A DNA stretch of 64,000 bases. Origin: Roseovarius sp. GTDB lineage: Bacteria > Pseudomonadota > Alphaproteobacteria > Rhodobacterales > Rhodobacteraceae. The translations under genes were made by a program, and so were the position numbers. A model generated the notes under the pieces. The model did no database searches. It saw nothing but the letters and a program-made list of their open reading frames with translations, and was not told where the DNA came from. The stretch covers positions 143,878 to 207,877 of the forward strand of contig JAJFIA010000019.1 of NCBI GenBank assembly GCA_021775255.1, in the 5' to 3' direction. Of this stretch, positions 32,359-41,632 are shown piece after piece. Within the stretch, counting starts at the first letter, position 1. Every line of letters begins with the position of its first letter.

Positions 32359-32975
32359 TTTGCACCCTCCAGAACGTCCTTCCGGGCCAGCAGCGCCTGC
32401 AATACATGGCCGGTCATGTCTTCGATTGAATATTCCGGTTTTGCCACCACTTTCAGATCGGCCAGCCGGTAAATCGGCACCCGTTGTTCATAAAGCTCCC
32501 GCAAAGTTTCCCTTGGGTTGGTCGTGTGCAGTAAGGGTCTGGTATCTTTATGTTTTACCCGGTTCCACAAAATATCAAAATCTACATCCAGCCAGAGGGA
32601 AACGCCTTTTTTACTGATCAAAAGCCGATTCTTTTCCGCCAGAAAAGCGCCGCCCCCGGTGGATAGAATGCCGTGCTCACATTCCAGCAGCCGGTCAATC
32701 ACTTCGCTTTCGCGATCCCTGAAAAACGCCTCGCCATCGCGTTCAAAAATCTCGGCTATGCTCATGTTGGCGGCTTTTTCAATCTCGGCATCGGAATCCA
32801 GAAATGACACAGCCAAACGCGCCGCCAAGGCCCGTCCAATCGCGGTTTTGCCTGCCCCCATCATGCCCACAAGCACAACGGTTTTTTTCAATTTCCAACT
32901 CCCGGATGCAGCCACGCCTCGGCGCTCCCCTGCCATATTACCAAATTTATCACTGAATGACGTGATCTTGGGCAA
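32355..32975 (-). CDS. aroK: Shikimate kinase
   Basis: VVLVGMMGAGKTAIGRALA Walker A, FLDSDAEIE, LSTGGGAFL; true start may be MAGERRG. Confidence 0.95.
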   Translation of the reverse strand: MPKITSFSDKFGNMAGERRGVAASGSWKLKKTVVLVGMMGAGKTAIGRALAARLAVSFLDSDAEIEKAANMSIAEIFERDGEAFFRDRESEVIDRLLECEHGILSTGGGAFLAEKNRLLISKKGVSLWLDVDFDILWNRVKHKDTRPLLHTTNPRETLRELYEQRVPIYRLADLKVVAKPEYSIEDMTGHVLQALLARKDVLEGAK

Positions 32976-33026
32976 AAGGCCAGTTATATGTTATAAGAAA
33001 ACCAAACGAACACAGGCCATATAATC

Positions 33027-33176
33027 ATGTTTCGCATCATCAAGTGGTTGTTTTATCTTGCTATTCTGGCATTTATTGCCCTTGTTGCCTATGCCTATAT
33101 CGGCCCGTTTTTCGGGGCAGATTTCACGCCCCCCCAATCAGAGATACGCCAGGAAATAATACTTGAAACTGATTAG
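33027..33176 (+). CDS. Small single-pass membrane protein (49 aa), absent from the ORF track
   Basis: Translation MFRIIKWLFYLAILAFIALVAYAYIGPFFGADFTPPQSEIRQEIILETD; overlaps the start of the next ORF. Confidence 0.65.
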   Translation: MFRIIKWLFYLAILAFIALVAYAYIGPFFGADFTPPQSEIRQEIILETD

Positions 33177-34695
33177 CACCCCGTTAGCCCTGTTTTGCAT
33201 CGGCACATCCTGCCTGGCCGAGCAACCATTATCCGCCATCGACTGGCTGAACGATGTGGTCACCCTGCCCGCCGTTCAGCCAAATCCGTATTTCACCGGC
33301 GTTCCGCCCATCAATGGCGAAACAAAGCCCGAGCGCATTCTGATAGAGCCCTTGGGGGATGCCATACCTGATTCAGTTGGCCTGTTGCCTTCCTCCGTAA
33401 CCTCCCTGCCTGAAAACCTATGGCAAAACAGCACAACTGCCGATCTGACGGCGTTACTTGCCCGCATCCCAAACGATACCCTGCCTGCGATCCAGACATT
33501 GTATTACAGCCTGCTTCTGGCCGAGGCTGAAGCGCCAATAAATTCCGGCCCCAGGGCTGATTTTCTCAAAGCCCGGATCACGGCCTTGGTTGAATTTGGC
33601 GCTGTTGAGCCTGCGCTGGCCCTGCTGCAACGCGCGGGATCAGCAAATAAACCGCTTTTTGATCAATGGTTTATGCTTTCATTGCTCAGCGGTGATGAAA
33701 GTCCGGCCTGTGCGGTTTTGCATGATCAGCCCGATCTGAGCCAAAGCTATCCTTCACGCATTTTTTGTTCCGCGCGGGCCGGAGATTGGCCCATGGCCGC
33801 CCTGACCTATGACAGCGCCAACGCCCTGAACCTGCTGACAAAGGCCGAGGCGGAATTGCTGGCGCAGTTTCTTGATCCTGAAACCATTGAAACAGAAACC
33901 CTTCCGGCCCCGCCACACCCGATGACCCCGCTGATTTTTCGGCTTTATGAAGCGGCCGGCGCACCCCTGCCCACAAGAGGCCTGCCGCGCGCCTATGCCA
34001 TGGCGGATTTGGGCAATACCAGCGGCTGGAAGGCCAGGATTGAAGCGGCTGAGCGGCTGACCCGCTCGGGCGCGGTGGCCCCTAACCGGTTGATCGGGCT
34101 TTATACCAGCCGGAAACCGGCGGCATCAGGTGGCGTCTGGGATCGGGTCGCGGCGGTGCAGCGCTTTGATAAGGCTCTGGTGGCGGGCAAGGCGGATGAT
34201 GTGGCCGCAACCCTGCCCAAAGCCTGGGAAATGATGCGCAGTCAGGGCCTTGAAGTGGCCTTTGCGCAACTGTTTTCATCACAGCTTCAGGCGTTTGACC
34301 TGCCCAGAGAATACCGCCCGCTAACCTTGCGAATTGGCCTTTTATCACCCGCTTACAAAACTGATACCGATAAATATACCGCCAGCGACAGCGATGAAAA
34401 TTTCATGCTGCATCTGGCGCGGGGCACCCCTGACATACAACTTGCAACAACGGATTTGCAAACCGCCATTGCCATCGCTTTTGCCGCCAAAGGCCCGGCG
34501 CGTGACCATGAAATGCTGTTGCAAAATGGCAAGGTTGGTCAGGCCATCCTGAGTGCTGCAATCGGGCTTGATCAGGCATCATCGGGAAATCTGGCGGGCA
34601 CGACCGCGTCGCTTGCCACGTTACGCGCTGTCGGGCTGGAGGATACCGCGCGCCGGGCGGCCTTGCAGCTTTTGATCCTTGAGCTGTTCAATTGA
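33163..34695 (+). CDS. Hypothetical secreted helical protein (510 aa)
   Basis: TTG start with signal peptide MKLISTPLALFCIGTSCLA; overlaps the neighbouring recombinase start. Confidence 0.75.
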   Translation: MKLISTPLALFCIGTSCLAEQPLSAIDWLNDVVTLPAVQPNPYFTGVPPINGETKPERILIEPLGDAIPDSVGLLPSSVTSLPENLWQNSTTADLTALLARIPNDTLPAIQTLYYSLLLAEAEAPINSGPRADFLKARITALVEFGAVEPALALLQRAGSANKPLFDQWFMLSLLSGDESPACAVLHDQPDLSQSYPSRIFCSARAGDWPMAALTYDSANALNLLTKAEAELLAQFLDPETIETETLPAPPHPMTPLIFRLYEAAGAPLPTRGLPRAYAMADLGNTSGWKARIEAAERLTRSGAVAPNRLIGLYTSRKPAASGGVWDRVAAVQRFDKALVAGKADDVAATLPKAWEMMRSQGLEVAFAQLFSSQLQAFDLPREYRPLTLRIGLLSPAYKTDTDKYTASDSDENFMLHLARGTPDIQLATTDLQTAIAIAFAAKGPARDHEMLLQNGKVGQAILSAAIGLDQASSGNLAGTTASLATLRAVGLEDTARRAALQLLILELFN

Positions 34696-35651
34696 GCGGC
34701 GGGGTATCCATCGAATTGTTTCTTGAGGCGCAGGCCGCCGAGCTTGGCGCTGCGGATAACACACTTGCGGCCTATGCCAGGGATTTATCCGATTTCAAGG
34801 CTTGGCTGCCGACCACGCTTGATGAGGCCAGCCAAGGGGATGTGGAAAATTATCTGGTGCATTGCACGGCGCAGGGCCTTGCCAATTCCACCCGTGCGCG
34901 GCGGCTGTCGGCAATCAAACAGCTTTACCGCTTTGCCTTTGAAGAGCGTCTGCGCGCGGATAATCCGGCAATCAAGATAAAAGGCCCCGGACGGGCGCGC
35001 AAACTGCCGCAAACCCTTACTCCCGACGAGGTGGACAGCCTGCTGGATGCCGCGCAGAACACCGGCCGTTCCAAGGCGGATCGCTGCCGCAATACCTGCC
35101 TTATGGCGCTGCTTTACGCCACCGGCATGCGGGTAACCGAGCTGGTATCATTGCCGGTTGCGGCGGCGCGGGGCAATCCTCAGATGCTGTTGGTGAAGGG
35201 CAAGGGCGGCAAGGAACGCATGACCCCGCTATCCCCACCGGCGCGCAAAGCATTGGCCGCATGGCTGGTGATGCGCGATATGTCCGAGGATGCCGCCAAG
35301 GCCAAAGGGCGGCCCGGATCGGCCTATCTGTTTCCTTCAACCGGCAAACTCGGCCACCTGACCCGCCACAGATTTTACATGCTGATCAAGGAGTTGGCCG
35401 TAAATGCCGGGATCTCTCCGCAAAAAGTAACGCCGCACAGGCTGCGCCATGCCTTTGCCACGCATCTGCTGGCCAATGGCGCCGATCTGCGGGTTATCCA
35501 GACATTGCTTGGCCATGCCGACATCGCCACCACCGAGATTTATACCCATGTGCTTGAGGATCGCCTGAAAGATCTGGTGCAGGAGCATCACCCGCTGGCA
35601 AGCACCGCGCGGCGCAAGACAGGCGGCAGCACATCCTCCGGCGGGCAATAG
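34692..35651 (+). CDS. xerD: Tyrosine recombinase XerD-like
   Basis: LMALLYATGMRVTELVSL, HRLRHAFATHLLANGADLRVIQTLLGHADIATTEIYTHV. Confidence 0.93.
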   Translation: MSGGVSIELFLEAQAAELGAADNTLAAYARDLSDFKAWLPTTLDEASQGDVENYLVHCTAQGLANSTRARRLSAIKQLYRFAFEERLRADNPAIKIKGPGRARKLPQTLTPDEVDSLLDAAQNTGRSKADRCRNTCLMALLYATGMRVTELVSLPVAAARGNPQMLLVKGKGGKERMTPLSPPARKALAAWLVMRDMSEDAAKAKGRPGSAYLFPSTGKLGHLTRHRFYMLIKELAVNAGISPQKVTPHRLRHAFATHLLANGADLRVIQTLLGHADIATTEIYTHVLEDRLKDLVQEHHPLASTARRKTGGSTSSGGQ

Positions 35652-35825
35652 CCCGAGCCACGCGCCCCAATGCTGAGGGTTTCACTGCGTTCCGCCTTAA
35701 CCCTGTCCCTGGTTCAAGGTGGACCGCTTTAGGGGGAAATTTCAGGGGGGTGCGGGAGTTGCAAATTCTGCCCTGTAGAGCCTGGCGGAACATGCGCCTC
35801 ATATCGCCCGTGTCGCAAGCGCCAC

Positions 35826-35888
35826 GGGCAGCGCCCGACCGCCCCCATGGGCGGGCGCTTCGCTTCCGCCCGCGATCAGGCGCTGCCC
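35826..35888. repeat. GC-rich palindromic repeat
   Basis: GGGCAGCGCC (35826-35835) ... GGCGCTGCCC (35879-35888), with internal GC-rich self-complementary segments. Confidence 0.65.
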
Positions 35889-35901
35889 TTGCGGTTGTTC
35901 T

Positions 35902-35975
35902 GTAGGGTGGGTGATTTCACCCACCGTTGCGTGAAAGGGTATGGTTCGGATGGTGCATACGAGCATGCACCCTAC
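35902..35975. repeat. Composite palindromic element with inverted termini GTAGGGTG...CACCCTAC
   Basis: Contains GGTGGGTGA-tt-tTCACCCACC (35906-35925) and GGTGCATacgagcATGCACC (35952-35972). Confidence 0.65.
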
Positions 35976-36041
35976 GCTTGCTAAGAGTGGCATACGGCTT
36001 CATCAATCTTGCCCATAGTGCTTACGGCCCGGCGTGAAGGG

Positions 36042-36809
36042 TCATAAAAAGGAGCGTGCAATGGTCAGAAAAAGATCAACATTTGGAAGGAAAAATAGAA
36101 TATATCCAACCACTGCGAAAAGTAGCGCGACAGCTAATCCAATTTTGTTATGAGCAGAAAATTCATCATATCTGTCGATCAAAATGGACCTCAGAACATC
36201 CTCGTGACGACTTTTTGCATTTGAGTAGCCAACGTGATCTCGGTCTCTTCGTTTTTGATCATCATCCATTCCATCGGTGCGACCACTACTAGACCAGCGA
36301 GCATCGTCCGAAAATGCCTCCCATTCATCGTCATAGTATTTGCCATAAAGCGTACGATGTCCGTTTTCCCTTATGTCACCGTGTAATCGGTGGAAATCGT
36401 AATACGTAAACTCATTCAACCCATGATTTACCCAAGCATTTTGACTAGGGCCAAATCGAATGGAAGATGGGCGTCGCAAAAGAAAGATTACGCGCCCAGC
36501 CGCGATAAAAATCAGACCAAAATAAATCATGGCCAATTTAGAACGCGTATCAATGCCAATCACGGAAGAATAATTGCTCGTTATCACTCCAAAACCGAAA
36601 TCGTTAAGGAGAAAGTCATTCAAGTAAAGTAAGTACCCTGCTGCGGAAGCCAGAATAGAGGCTTTCGATAGGTTGTTGTTGAAAATCCAGTAATAACTGG
36701 ACCATGAAAAATTGTATACTCGCCAATAAAGCCACGGAGTTCGTCTGCTGAGAAACGTTGGGTTCTCAAGTGATTTTAGTGCTGACCTAATTTGAAATTT
36801 ATGACCCAT
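36042..36809 (-). CDS. Orphan membrane protein, AT-rich (putatively acquired)
   Basis: 255-aa ORF, markedly lower GC than its neighbours; several hydrophobic segments around a charged soluble domain. Confidence 0.7.
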   Translation of the reverse strand: MGHKFQIRSALKSLENPTFLSRRTPWLYWRVYNFSWSSYYWIFNNNLSKASILASAAGYLLYLNDFLLNDFGFGVITSNYSSVIGIDTRSKLAMIYFGLIFIAAGRVIFLLRRPSSIRFGPSQNAWVNHGLNEFTYYDFHRLHGDIRENGHRTLYGKYYDDEWEAFSDDARWSSSGRTDGMDDDQKRRDRDHVGYSNAKSRHEDVLRSILIDRYDEFSAHNKIGLAVALLFAVVGYILFFLPNVDLFLTIARSFL

Positions 36810-36833
36810 ATATATTAGATTTCTCTTTTAATT

Positions 36834-38792
36834 TCAAACATCCAACTCCTCCACAAACCGGGCGTTCTCCTGAATATATTCAAACCGCAATTCCGGTTTT
36901 TTGCCCATCAGGCGTTCAACCAGATCGGTGGTCTCGCCCGGCTCGTCCTCATCAATCGTGACGCGGATCAGCTTGCGCGTGGTCGGGTCCATGGTGGTTT
37001 CTTTCAGATCCTTCGCGTCCATCTCACCGAGGCCCTTGAAGCGTTGCAGGTCGATCCTGCCCTTGCCGCCAAGGCCTTTTTCGAGCAGCTCGTTCTTCTC
37101 GGCATCGTTCGACACATAAACCCGTTTGGCGCCCTGTGTCAGGCGATAGAGAGGCGGGCAGGCGAGATATAGATGCCCCGCGTCAATCAGGGGCCGCATC
37201 TGGGTATAGAAAAACGTCATCAAAAGCGAGGCGATCTGCGCGCCGTCAACATCGGCATCGGTCATGATGATGATTTTCTCATAGCGCAGATCGTCAATGT
37301 TGAATTTGGATCCCATGCCACAGCCAAGCGATTCACACAGGTCCGAGATTTCGGCATTGCTGCCCAGTTTCGATGAGGCCGCGCCCAGCACGTTGAGGAT
37401 TTTGCCCTTGAGCGGCAAAAGCGCCTGTGTCTTGCGGTTGCGCGCGCCCTTGCCCGAGCCGCCGGCGCTGTCGCCTTCCACGATAAACAGCTCGGTCCCG
37501 GCGCGGTCTTTCGAGGCGCAATCGGTGAGCTTGCCGGGCAGGCGCAGTTTTTTGGTGGCGGATTTGCGTTGGGTTTCTTTTTCCTGACGACGGCGCAGGC
37601 GTTCTTCGGCGCGCAGCACCAGAAAATCCAAAATCGCGCCCGCGGATTTGGTATCGGCCGCAAGCCAGTTGTCAAAGTGATCGCGGACCGAGTTTTCAAC
37701 CAGTTTTTGCGCCTCAACCGTGGCGAGGCGGTCTTTGGTCTGGCCGACGAATTCCGGCTCGCGGATGAAGCATGACACCAATGCACAGCCGCCGGTTATC
37801 AGATCATCGCGGGTGATTTGCGCGGCTTTGCGATTGCCCGCCAGATCGCCATATGCCCGGATGCCCTTGAGGATCGCGGCCCAGAACCCGGCCTCGTGGG
37901 TGCCACCTTCGGGGGTGGGCACGGTGTTGCAATAGCTTTGGATGAAGCCATCGCGCGAAGGGGTCCAGTTGATCGCCCATTCGACCTTGCCGGGGGTGGC
38001 GAATTTTTCACGAAAATCGACCGTACCGGCAAAGGGCCTCTCGGCGTAAACAGATGCGCCTCCGAGCCTTTCCATCAGGTAATCCGACAGGCCGCCGGGG
38101 AAATGAAAGCTGTCCTCGGTCGGGGTTTCGCCATCGTCCATTTCGGATTTCCAGCGTATTTCGACCCCGGAAAACAGATAGGCCTTGGAGCGCGCCATAT
38201 TATAAAGCCGCGCCGGTTTGAATTTCAGGTGGCCGAAAATATCCGCATCCGGATGAAAGGTAACCGAGGTGCCGCGCCGGTTGGGAGCGGTGCCGATCTT
38301 CTCAAGCCTGCCTTGCGGGATGCCGCGGCGAAATTCCATCGCGTGTAGCTCTTTGTTGCGGGCCACTTCGACGCGCAGATAATCCGACAAAGCATTGACC
38401 ACCGACGCGCCAACACCGTGCAATCCGCCGGATGTCTCGTAACTGTCGCCCGAGAATTTGCCACCGGCGTTGAGGGTGCAGAAAATGATCTCGAGCGCGG
38501 ATTTCTTGGGGAATTTCGGGTGCGGGTCGGTGGGGATGCCGCGGCCATTATCGCGGATCGTGACATGGCCGTTTGCATGCAATTCAACCTCGATGCGGGT
38601 GGCGTGGCCGGCCACGGCCTCATCCATCGAATTGTCCACGATCTCGGCCACCAGATGATGAAACGCCCGGTCATCGGTGCCGCCGATATACATGCCGGGG
38701 CGCAGGCGGACATGCTCCATATCCTCCAGCACCTCGATCGAGGCGGCGTTATAATCGGATGGGTCCGGTTTGCCGGATAACAGATCGTTCAT
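36834..38792 (-). CDS. parE: DNA topoisomerase IV subunit B
   Basis: [69 protein letters not shown]. Confidence 0.96.
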   Translation of the reverse strand: MNDLLSGKPDPSDYNAASIEVLEDMEHVRLRPGMYIGGTDDRAFHHLVAEIVDNSMDEAVAGHATRIEVELHANGHVTIRDNGRGIPTDPHPKFPKKSALEIIFCTLNAGGKFSGDSYETSGGLHGVGASVVNALSDYLRVEVARNKELHAMEFRRGIPQGRLEKIGTAPNRRGTSVTFHPDADIFGHLKFKPARLYNMARSKAYLFSGVEIRWKSEMDDGETPTEDSFHFPGGLSDYLMERLGGASVYAERPFAGTVDFREKFATPGKVEWAINWTPSRDGFIQSYCNTVPTPEGGTHEAGFWAAILKGIRAYGDLAGNRKAAQITRDDLITGGCALVSCFIREPEFVGQTKDRLATVEAQKLVENSVRDHFDNWLAADTKSAGAILDFLVLRAEERLRRRQEKETQRKSATKKLRLPGKLTDCASKDRAGTELFIVEGDSAGGSGKGARNRKTQALLPLKGKILNVLGAASSKLGSNAEISDLCESLGCGMGSKFNIDDLRYEKIIIMTDADVDGAQIASLLMTFFYTQMRPLIDAGHLYLACPPLYRLTQGAKRVYVSNDAEKNELLEKGLGGKGRIDLQRFKGLGEMDAKDLKETTMDPTTRKLIRVTIDEDEPGETTDLVERLMGKKPELRFEYIQENARFVEELDV

Positions 38793-38997
38793 GGCTGCTC
38801 ATTTCTTGTTGATTGCGGGCATTATGCCAGAGCCACGCGGCTTGGGGAAGCTGTGTTTCATCTCGAATGCAGCCGGGAAGCTGGCAGAAAATCGCCGCGA
38901 AATACAGCGCTTTGGGGTGGAATATGCTGGTGGATTGTTTGCGCGTCACGATCAGTGTTATGAAGGGCCATGATTTAAGAGTGGCAGGCATATCAAC

Positions 38998-39768
38998 ATG
39001 CAAATCAGCGGTGCTTTGAAGGAATGGATCAGCCATCGCAGAACCCTGCGGAAATGGCGCCGGGCGGCCAGGCTGGCCCCGGGCATGAATCTGGAACTGT
39101 TGCAAAAGCAAAGAGCGCAAGCGCGGGATTTGCTTGATCCCATCACGCAGTTTACCGCGATTGCCGATGGGCGACTTGCACAGCCATTGCCGGGTGCGAA
39201 CACCTTTCAGAACCCTCATGGTACGGATTGGGCCTGGCGGCCGGAATTATGGCTGCACCCCCTGGCCAGACCGGGCATTTCTTCGGTTGGGAACGGCACG
39301 AATTTCGGGCCTGATATCAAGATCTTTCACGATTGTCCGGATTCGGAAATCACCCTTCGACAGATGCGCAATCGTCGCAGCTCGGATCTTGCGTCCTATG
39401 GGCTCAGGGCCGAGGTTTTTACGTTTGAGGGCTCCTTTTTATCGCTGGTTCTGGATTTGCCTCAGGCCGCGATCGAGGGCCTGCAGGCGCGGCATCTGAT
39501 CCGGCTGGATGCGATCATTGAACTGGAAAAACCGATGAAAATAAGCGCCCGGCTGAATATCAGGCACGGGCCAAATACTGTGCAGATCACCCGTGATCTG
39601 CCGCAGGGCAAGCCAAATGCAATGGTGGAATTTGATCTGGCCTATAGTGATCTGAATGAAAACCGCCTTGAAGCGGCATGGATTGATCTGATCTTCGAGG
39701 ATCCGGCGATGAACCAGGTGATATTGCGCGATCTGGCAATCAGCCGCCGCCTGCGGGCCGAGCTTTGA
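38998..39768 (+). CDS. Hypothetical protein (DUF6478-like)
   Basis: 256 aa; WAWRPELWLHPLARPG; paired with the downstream small gene. Confidence 0.65.
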   Translation: MQISGALKEWISHRRTLRKWRRAARLAPGMNLELLQKQRAQARDLLDPITQFTAIADGRLAQPLPGANTFQNPHGTDWAWRPELWLHPLARPGISSVGNGTNFGPDIKIFHDCPDSEITLRQMRNRRSSDLASYGLRAEVFTFEGSFLSLVLDLPQAAIEGLQARHLIRLDAIIELEKPMKISARLNIRHGPNTVQITRDLPQGKPNAMVEFDLAYSDLNENRLEAAWIDLIFEDPAMNQVILRDLAISRRLRAEL

Positions 39769-39779
39769 AAGAGGGTGTG

Positions 39780-40157
39780 ATGACTGATCTGACACTGACA
39801 AAAACGCGGCTTTTCGAGGGGGTATGGGAGGGTGTGCTCAGCACGGATAGCAAGGCTAAATTCCAGCCTGAAATCGAAGTGACACATCTTGATCAGACAC
39901 TTGCGGATGTTGAAGTGACGGCCGGGCCGGGGGGCGGCCAATGGAGCATCCGGGTGCCGATACCGGCGGCGTTGATTGCCGACGGGGTGCAGACATTCCT
40001 GATCCGGGACGGGCGAAACGGCGATGTATTGAACAGTTTTGCCCTGATGGCGGGCGATTTTCTGAGCTATGACATCCGGGTGGAAATGGCCCTGCTGCGC
40101 GAAGAGCTGGACATGATGAAACGGGTGCTCAGGCGGCAAATGCCGCAGGCGAAATAG
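39780..40157 (+). CDS. Hypothetical protein
   Basis: ATG 12 bp after the upstream stop; likely co-transcribed. Confidence 0.65.
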   Translation: MTDLTLTKTRLFEGVWEGVLSTDSKAKFQPEIEVTHLDQTLADVEVTAGPGGGQWSIRVPIPAALIADGVQTFLIRDGRNGDVLNSFALMAGDFLSYDIRVEMALLREELDMMKRVLRRQMPQAK

Positions 40158-40176
40158 GCCGGAGCGGATCGCATAT

Positions 40177-41592
40177 CTACTCTCCTATTTGCGGAATGTC
40201 CTCATCCTCATCCTCATCAAACTCGGCCTCAATGGATTTGCTGGTTTTCGCTCCAAGGGATTTCAGTTTGTCGACCTGAGACAGCAAATTTCCCCGGCCC
40301 CGCGATAATTGATCAAACGCTTTATCATAGGCATCACTTGCCTGCCCGAGATTTCTGCCAACATTTTCCATACTATCAACGAACCCGGCCACCTTGTCAT
40401 ACAAATACCCGGCCCGCGCCGCGATTTTCTCGGCGTTATTGTTGCGTCGCTCCACCGCCCAGACATTGGCAATCGTTCTGAGCGCCATCATCAGGGTTGT
40501 GGGCGTGGCGATCATGATATTATTGTCAATCGCAAATTCCGTCAGGCTGCCATCCTCACGCAGGGCCTCGGACAGCGCCCCTTCAACCGGAACAAACAGA
40601 ATGACATAATCGACGCTGGCCTCTTCCGCGTTGTGATAGCCCTTTCCGGCCAGATTTTTGATATGGTTGCGCAGGGAAATCACATGGCGTTTGCGGGCAG
40701 GAGCAGCTTCTTCCTCGGTTTCGGCATTGACCGCATCGGAATAGGCAACCAGCATGACCTTGCTGTCAATCACCAGCGTCTTGCCGCCGGGGATATGGAC
40801 AATTACATCCGGGCGATAGCGCGCGCCATCGCTGTCAATGCGGTGCGCCTGAGTTTCGTATTCCTCGCCTTCCCGCAGGCCCGAGCGCTCAAGCACGCTT
40901 TCAAGGATCATCTCCCCCCAGGCGCCCTGTTTTTGCTGATCACCCTTCAGGGCGCGGGTCAGCATCACCGCTTCTTGCGAAATTTCTTCCGAGCGTCGGC
41001 TGAGCTGTTTGATCTCGGCCTTCAGATGCTCGCGGTCTTTCAAGGTTTCGAGATGCACCTGTTTCAGCTCGCTCTCAAAATGTCCGACATTTATCTTCAG
41101 CGGGGTCAGCGCGGCATCGAGCTTTTCCAGATTGGATTTTGAGAAAGCCTCGCCCTGTACCTTCAGGGCTTCCTGTGCCATCTCGCGAAACTTGGATTCC
41201 ATATCCGCGTGCAGCCTTGTCAGAAACTGTACTTTTTCGGCGGCGGCGGTTTTTTCGGATCTCATCTCGGTTTCAAGCTGCGAAATAATGCTGCTCAACT
41301 GCAGCTCTTCATCTATTTTCTCGTCCAGCTTATGCCGCAGTTTCGACAGATCCCCCATCAGCCGATCAGCTTCACTTTTGCGCTCTTCCGCCAGAGCCTC
41401 GGCGCGGTCGGCTTTTGTCGCGGTGAGTTTCAGCTCGTCTTTTAGCCGGTCAGCGATGGAAATCAGCTTGATATTTTCTGATCGCAAAGCGCTTTCATTG
41501 GCTTTTTGGCGTCGCATGAGCACGATGAGCAAAACAGCGGCACTAATTAAGCCCGCAGCAATGATCAAAGTATATGTATCAATTTCAACCAT
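40177..41592 (-). CDS. rmuC: DNA recombination protein RmuC
   Basis: N-terminal TM, long coiled coil, GAWGEMILESVLERSGLREGEEYETQ, VIDSKVMLVAYSDAVNAE. Confidence 0.93.
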   Translation of the reverse strand: MVEIDTYTLIIAAGLISAAVLLIVLMRRQKANESALRSENIKLISIADRLKDELKLTATKADRAEALAEERKSEADRLMGDLSKLRHKLDEKIDEELQLSSIISQLETEMRSEKTAAAEKVQFLTRLHADMESKFREMAQEALKVQGEAFSKSNLEKLDAALTPLKINVGHFESELKQVHLETLKDREHLKAEIKQLSRRSEEISQEAVMLTRALKGDQQKQGAWGEMILESVLERSGLREGEEYETQAHRIDSDGARYRPDVIVHIPGGKTLVIDSKVMLVAYSDAVNAETEEEAAPARKRHVISLRNHIKNLAGKGYHNAEEASVDYVILFVPVEGALSEALREDGSLTEFAIDNNIMIATPTTLMMALRTIANVWAVERRNNNAEKIAARAGYLYDKVAGFVDSMENVGRNLGQASDAYDKAFDQLSRGRGNLLSQVDKLKSLGAKTSKSIEAEFDEDEDEDIPQIGE

Positions 41593-41632
41593 CTCCGTAT
41601 TCCCCAATATACCCCAAATACCCCAAACTACA

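Noticed and set aside
34692-35651. XerD-like gene as an integrase of a mobile island
   Set aside because: Sequence and context (between cell-housekeeping genes, no tRNA target or attachment repeats) fit the chromosomal dimer-resolution recombinase.
40309-41142. Plus-strand 277-aa ORF opposite rmuC
   Set aside because: Shadow of a well-supported gene; no recognisable domain.
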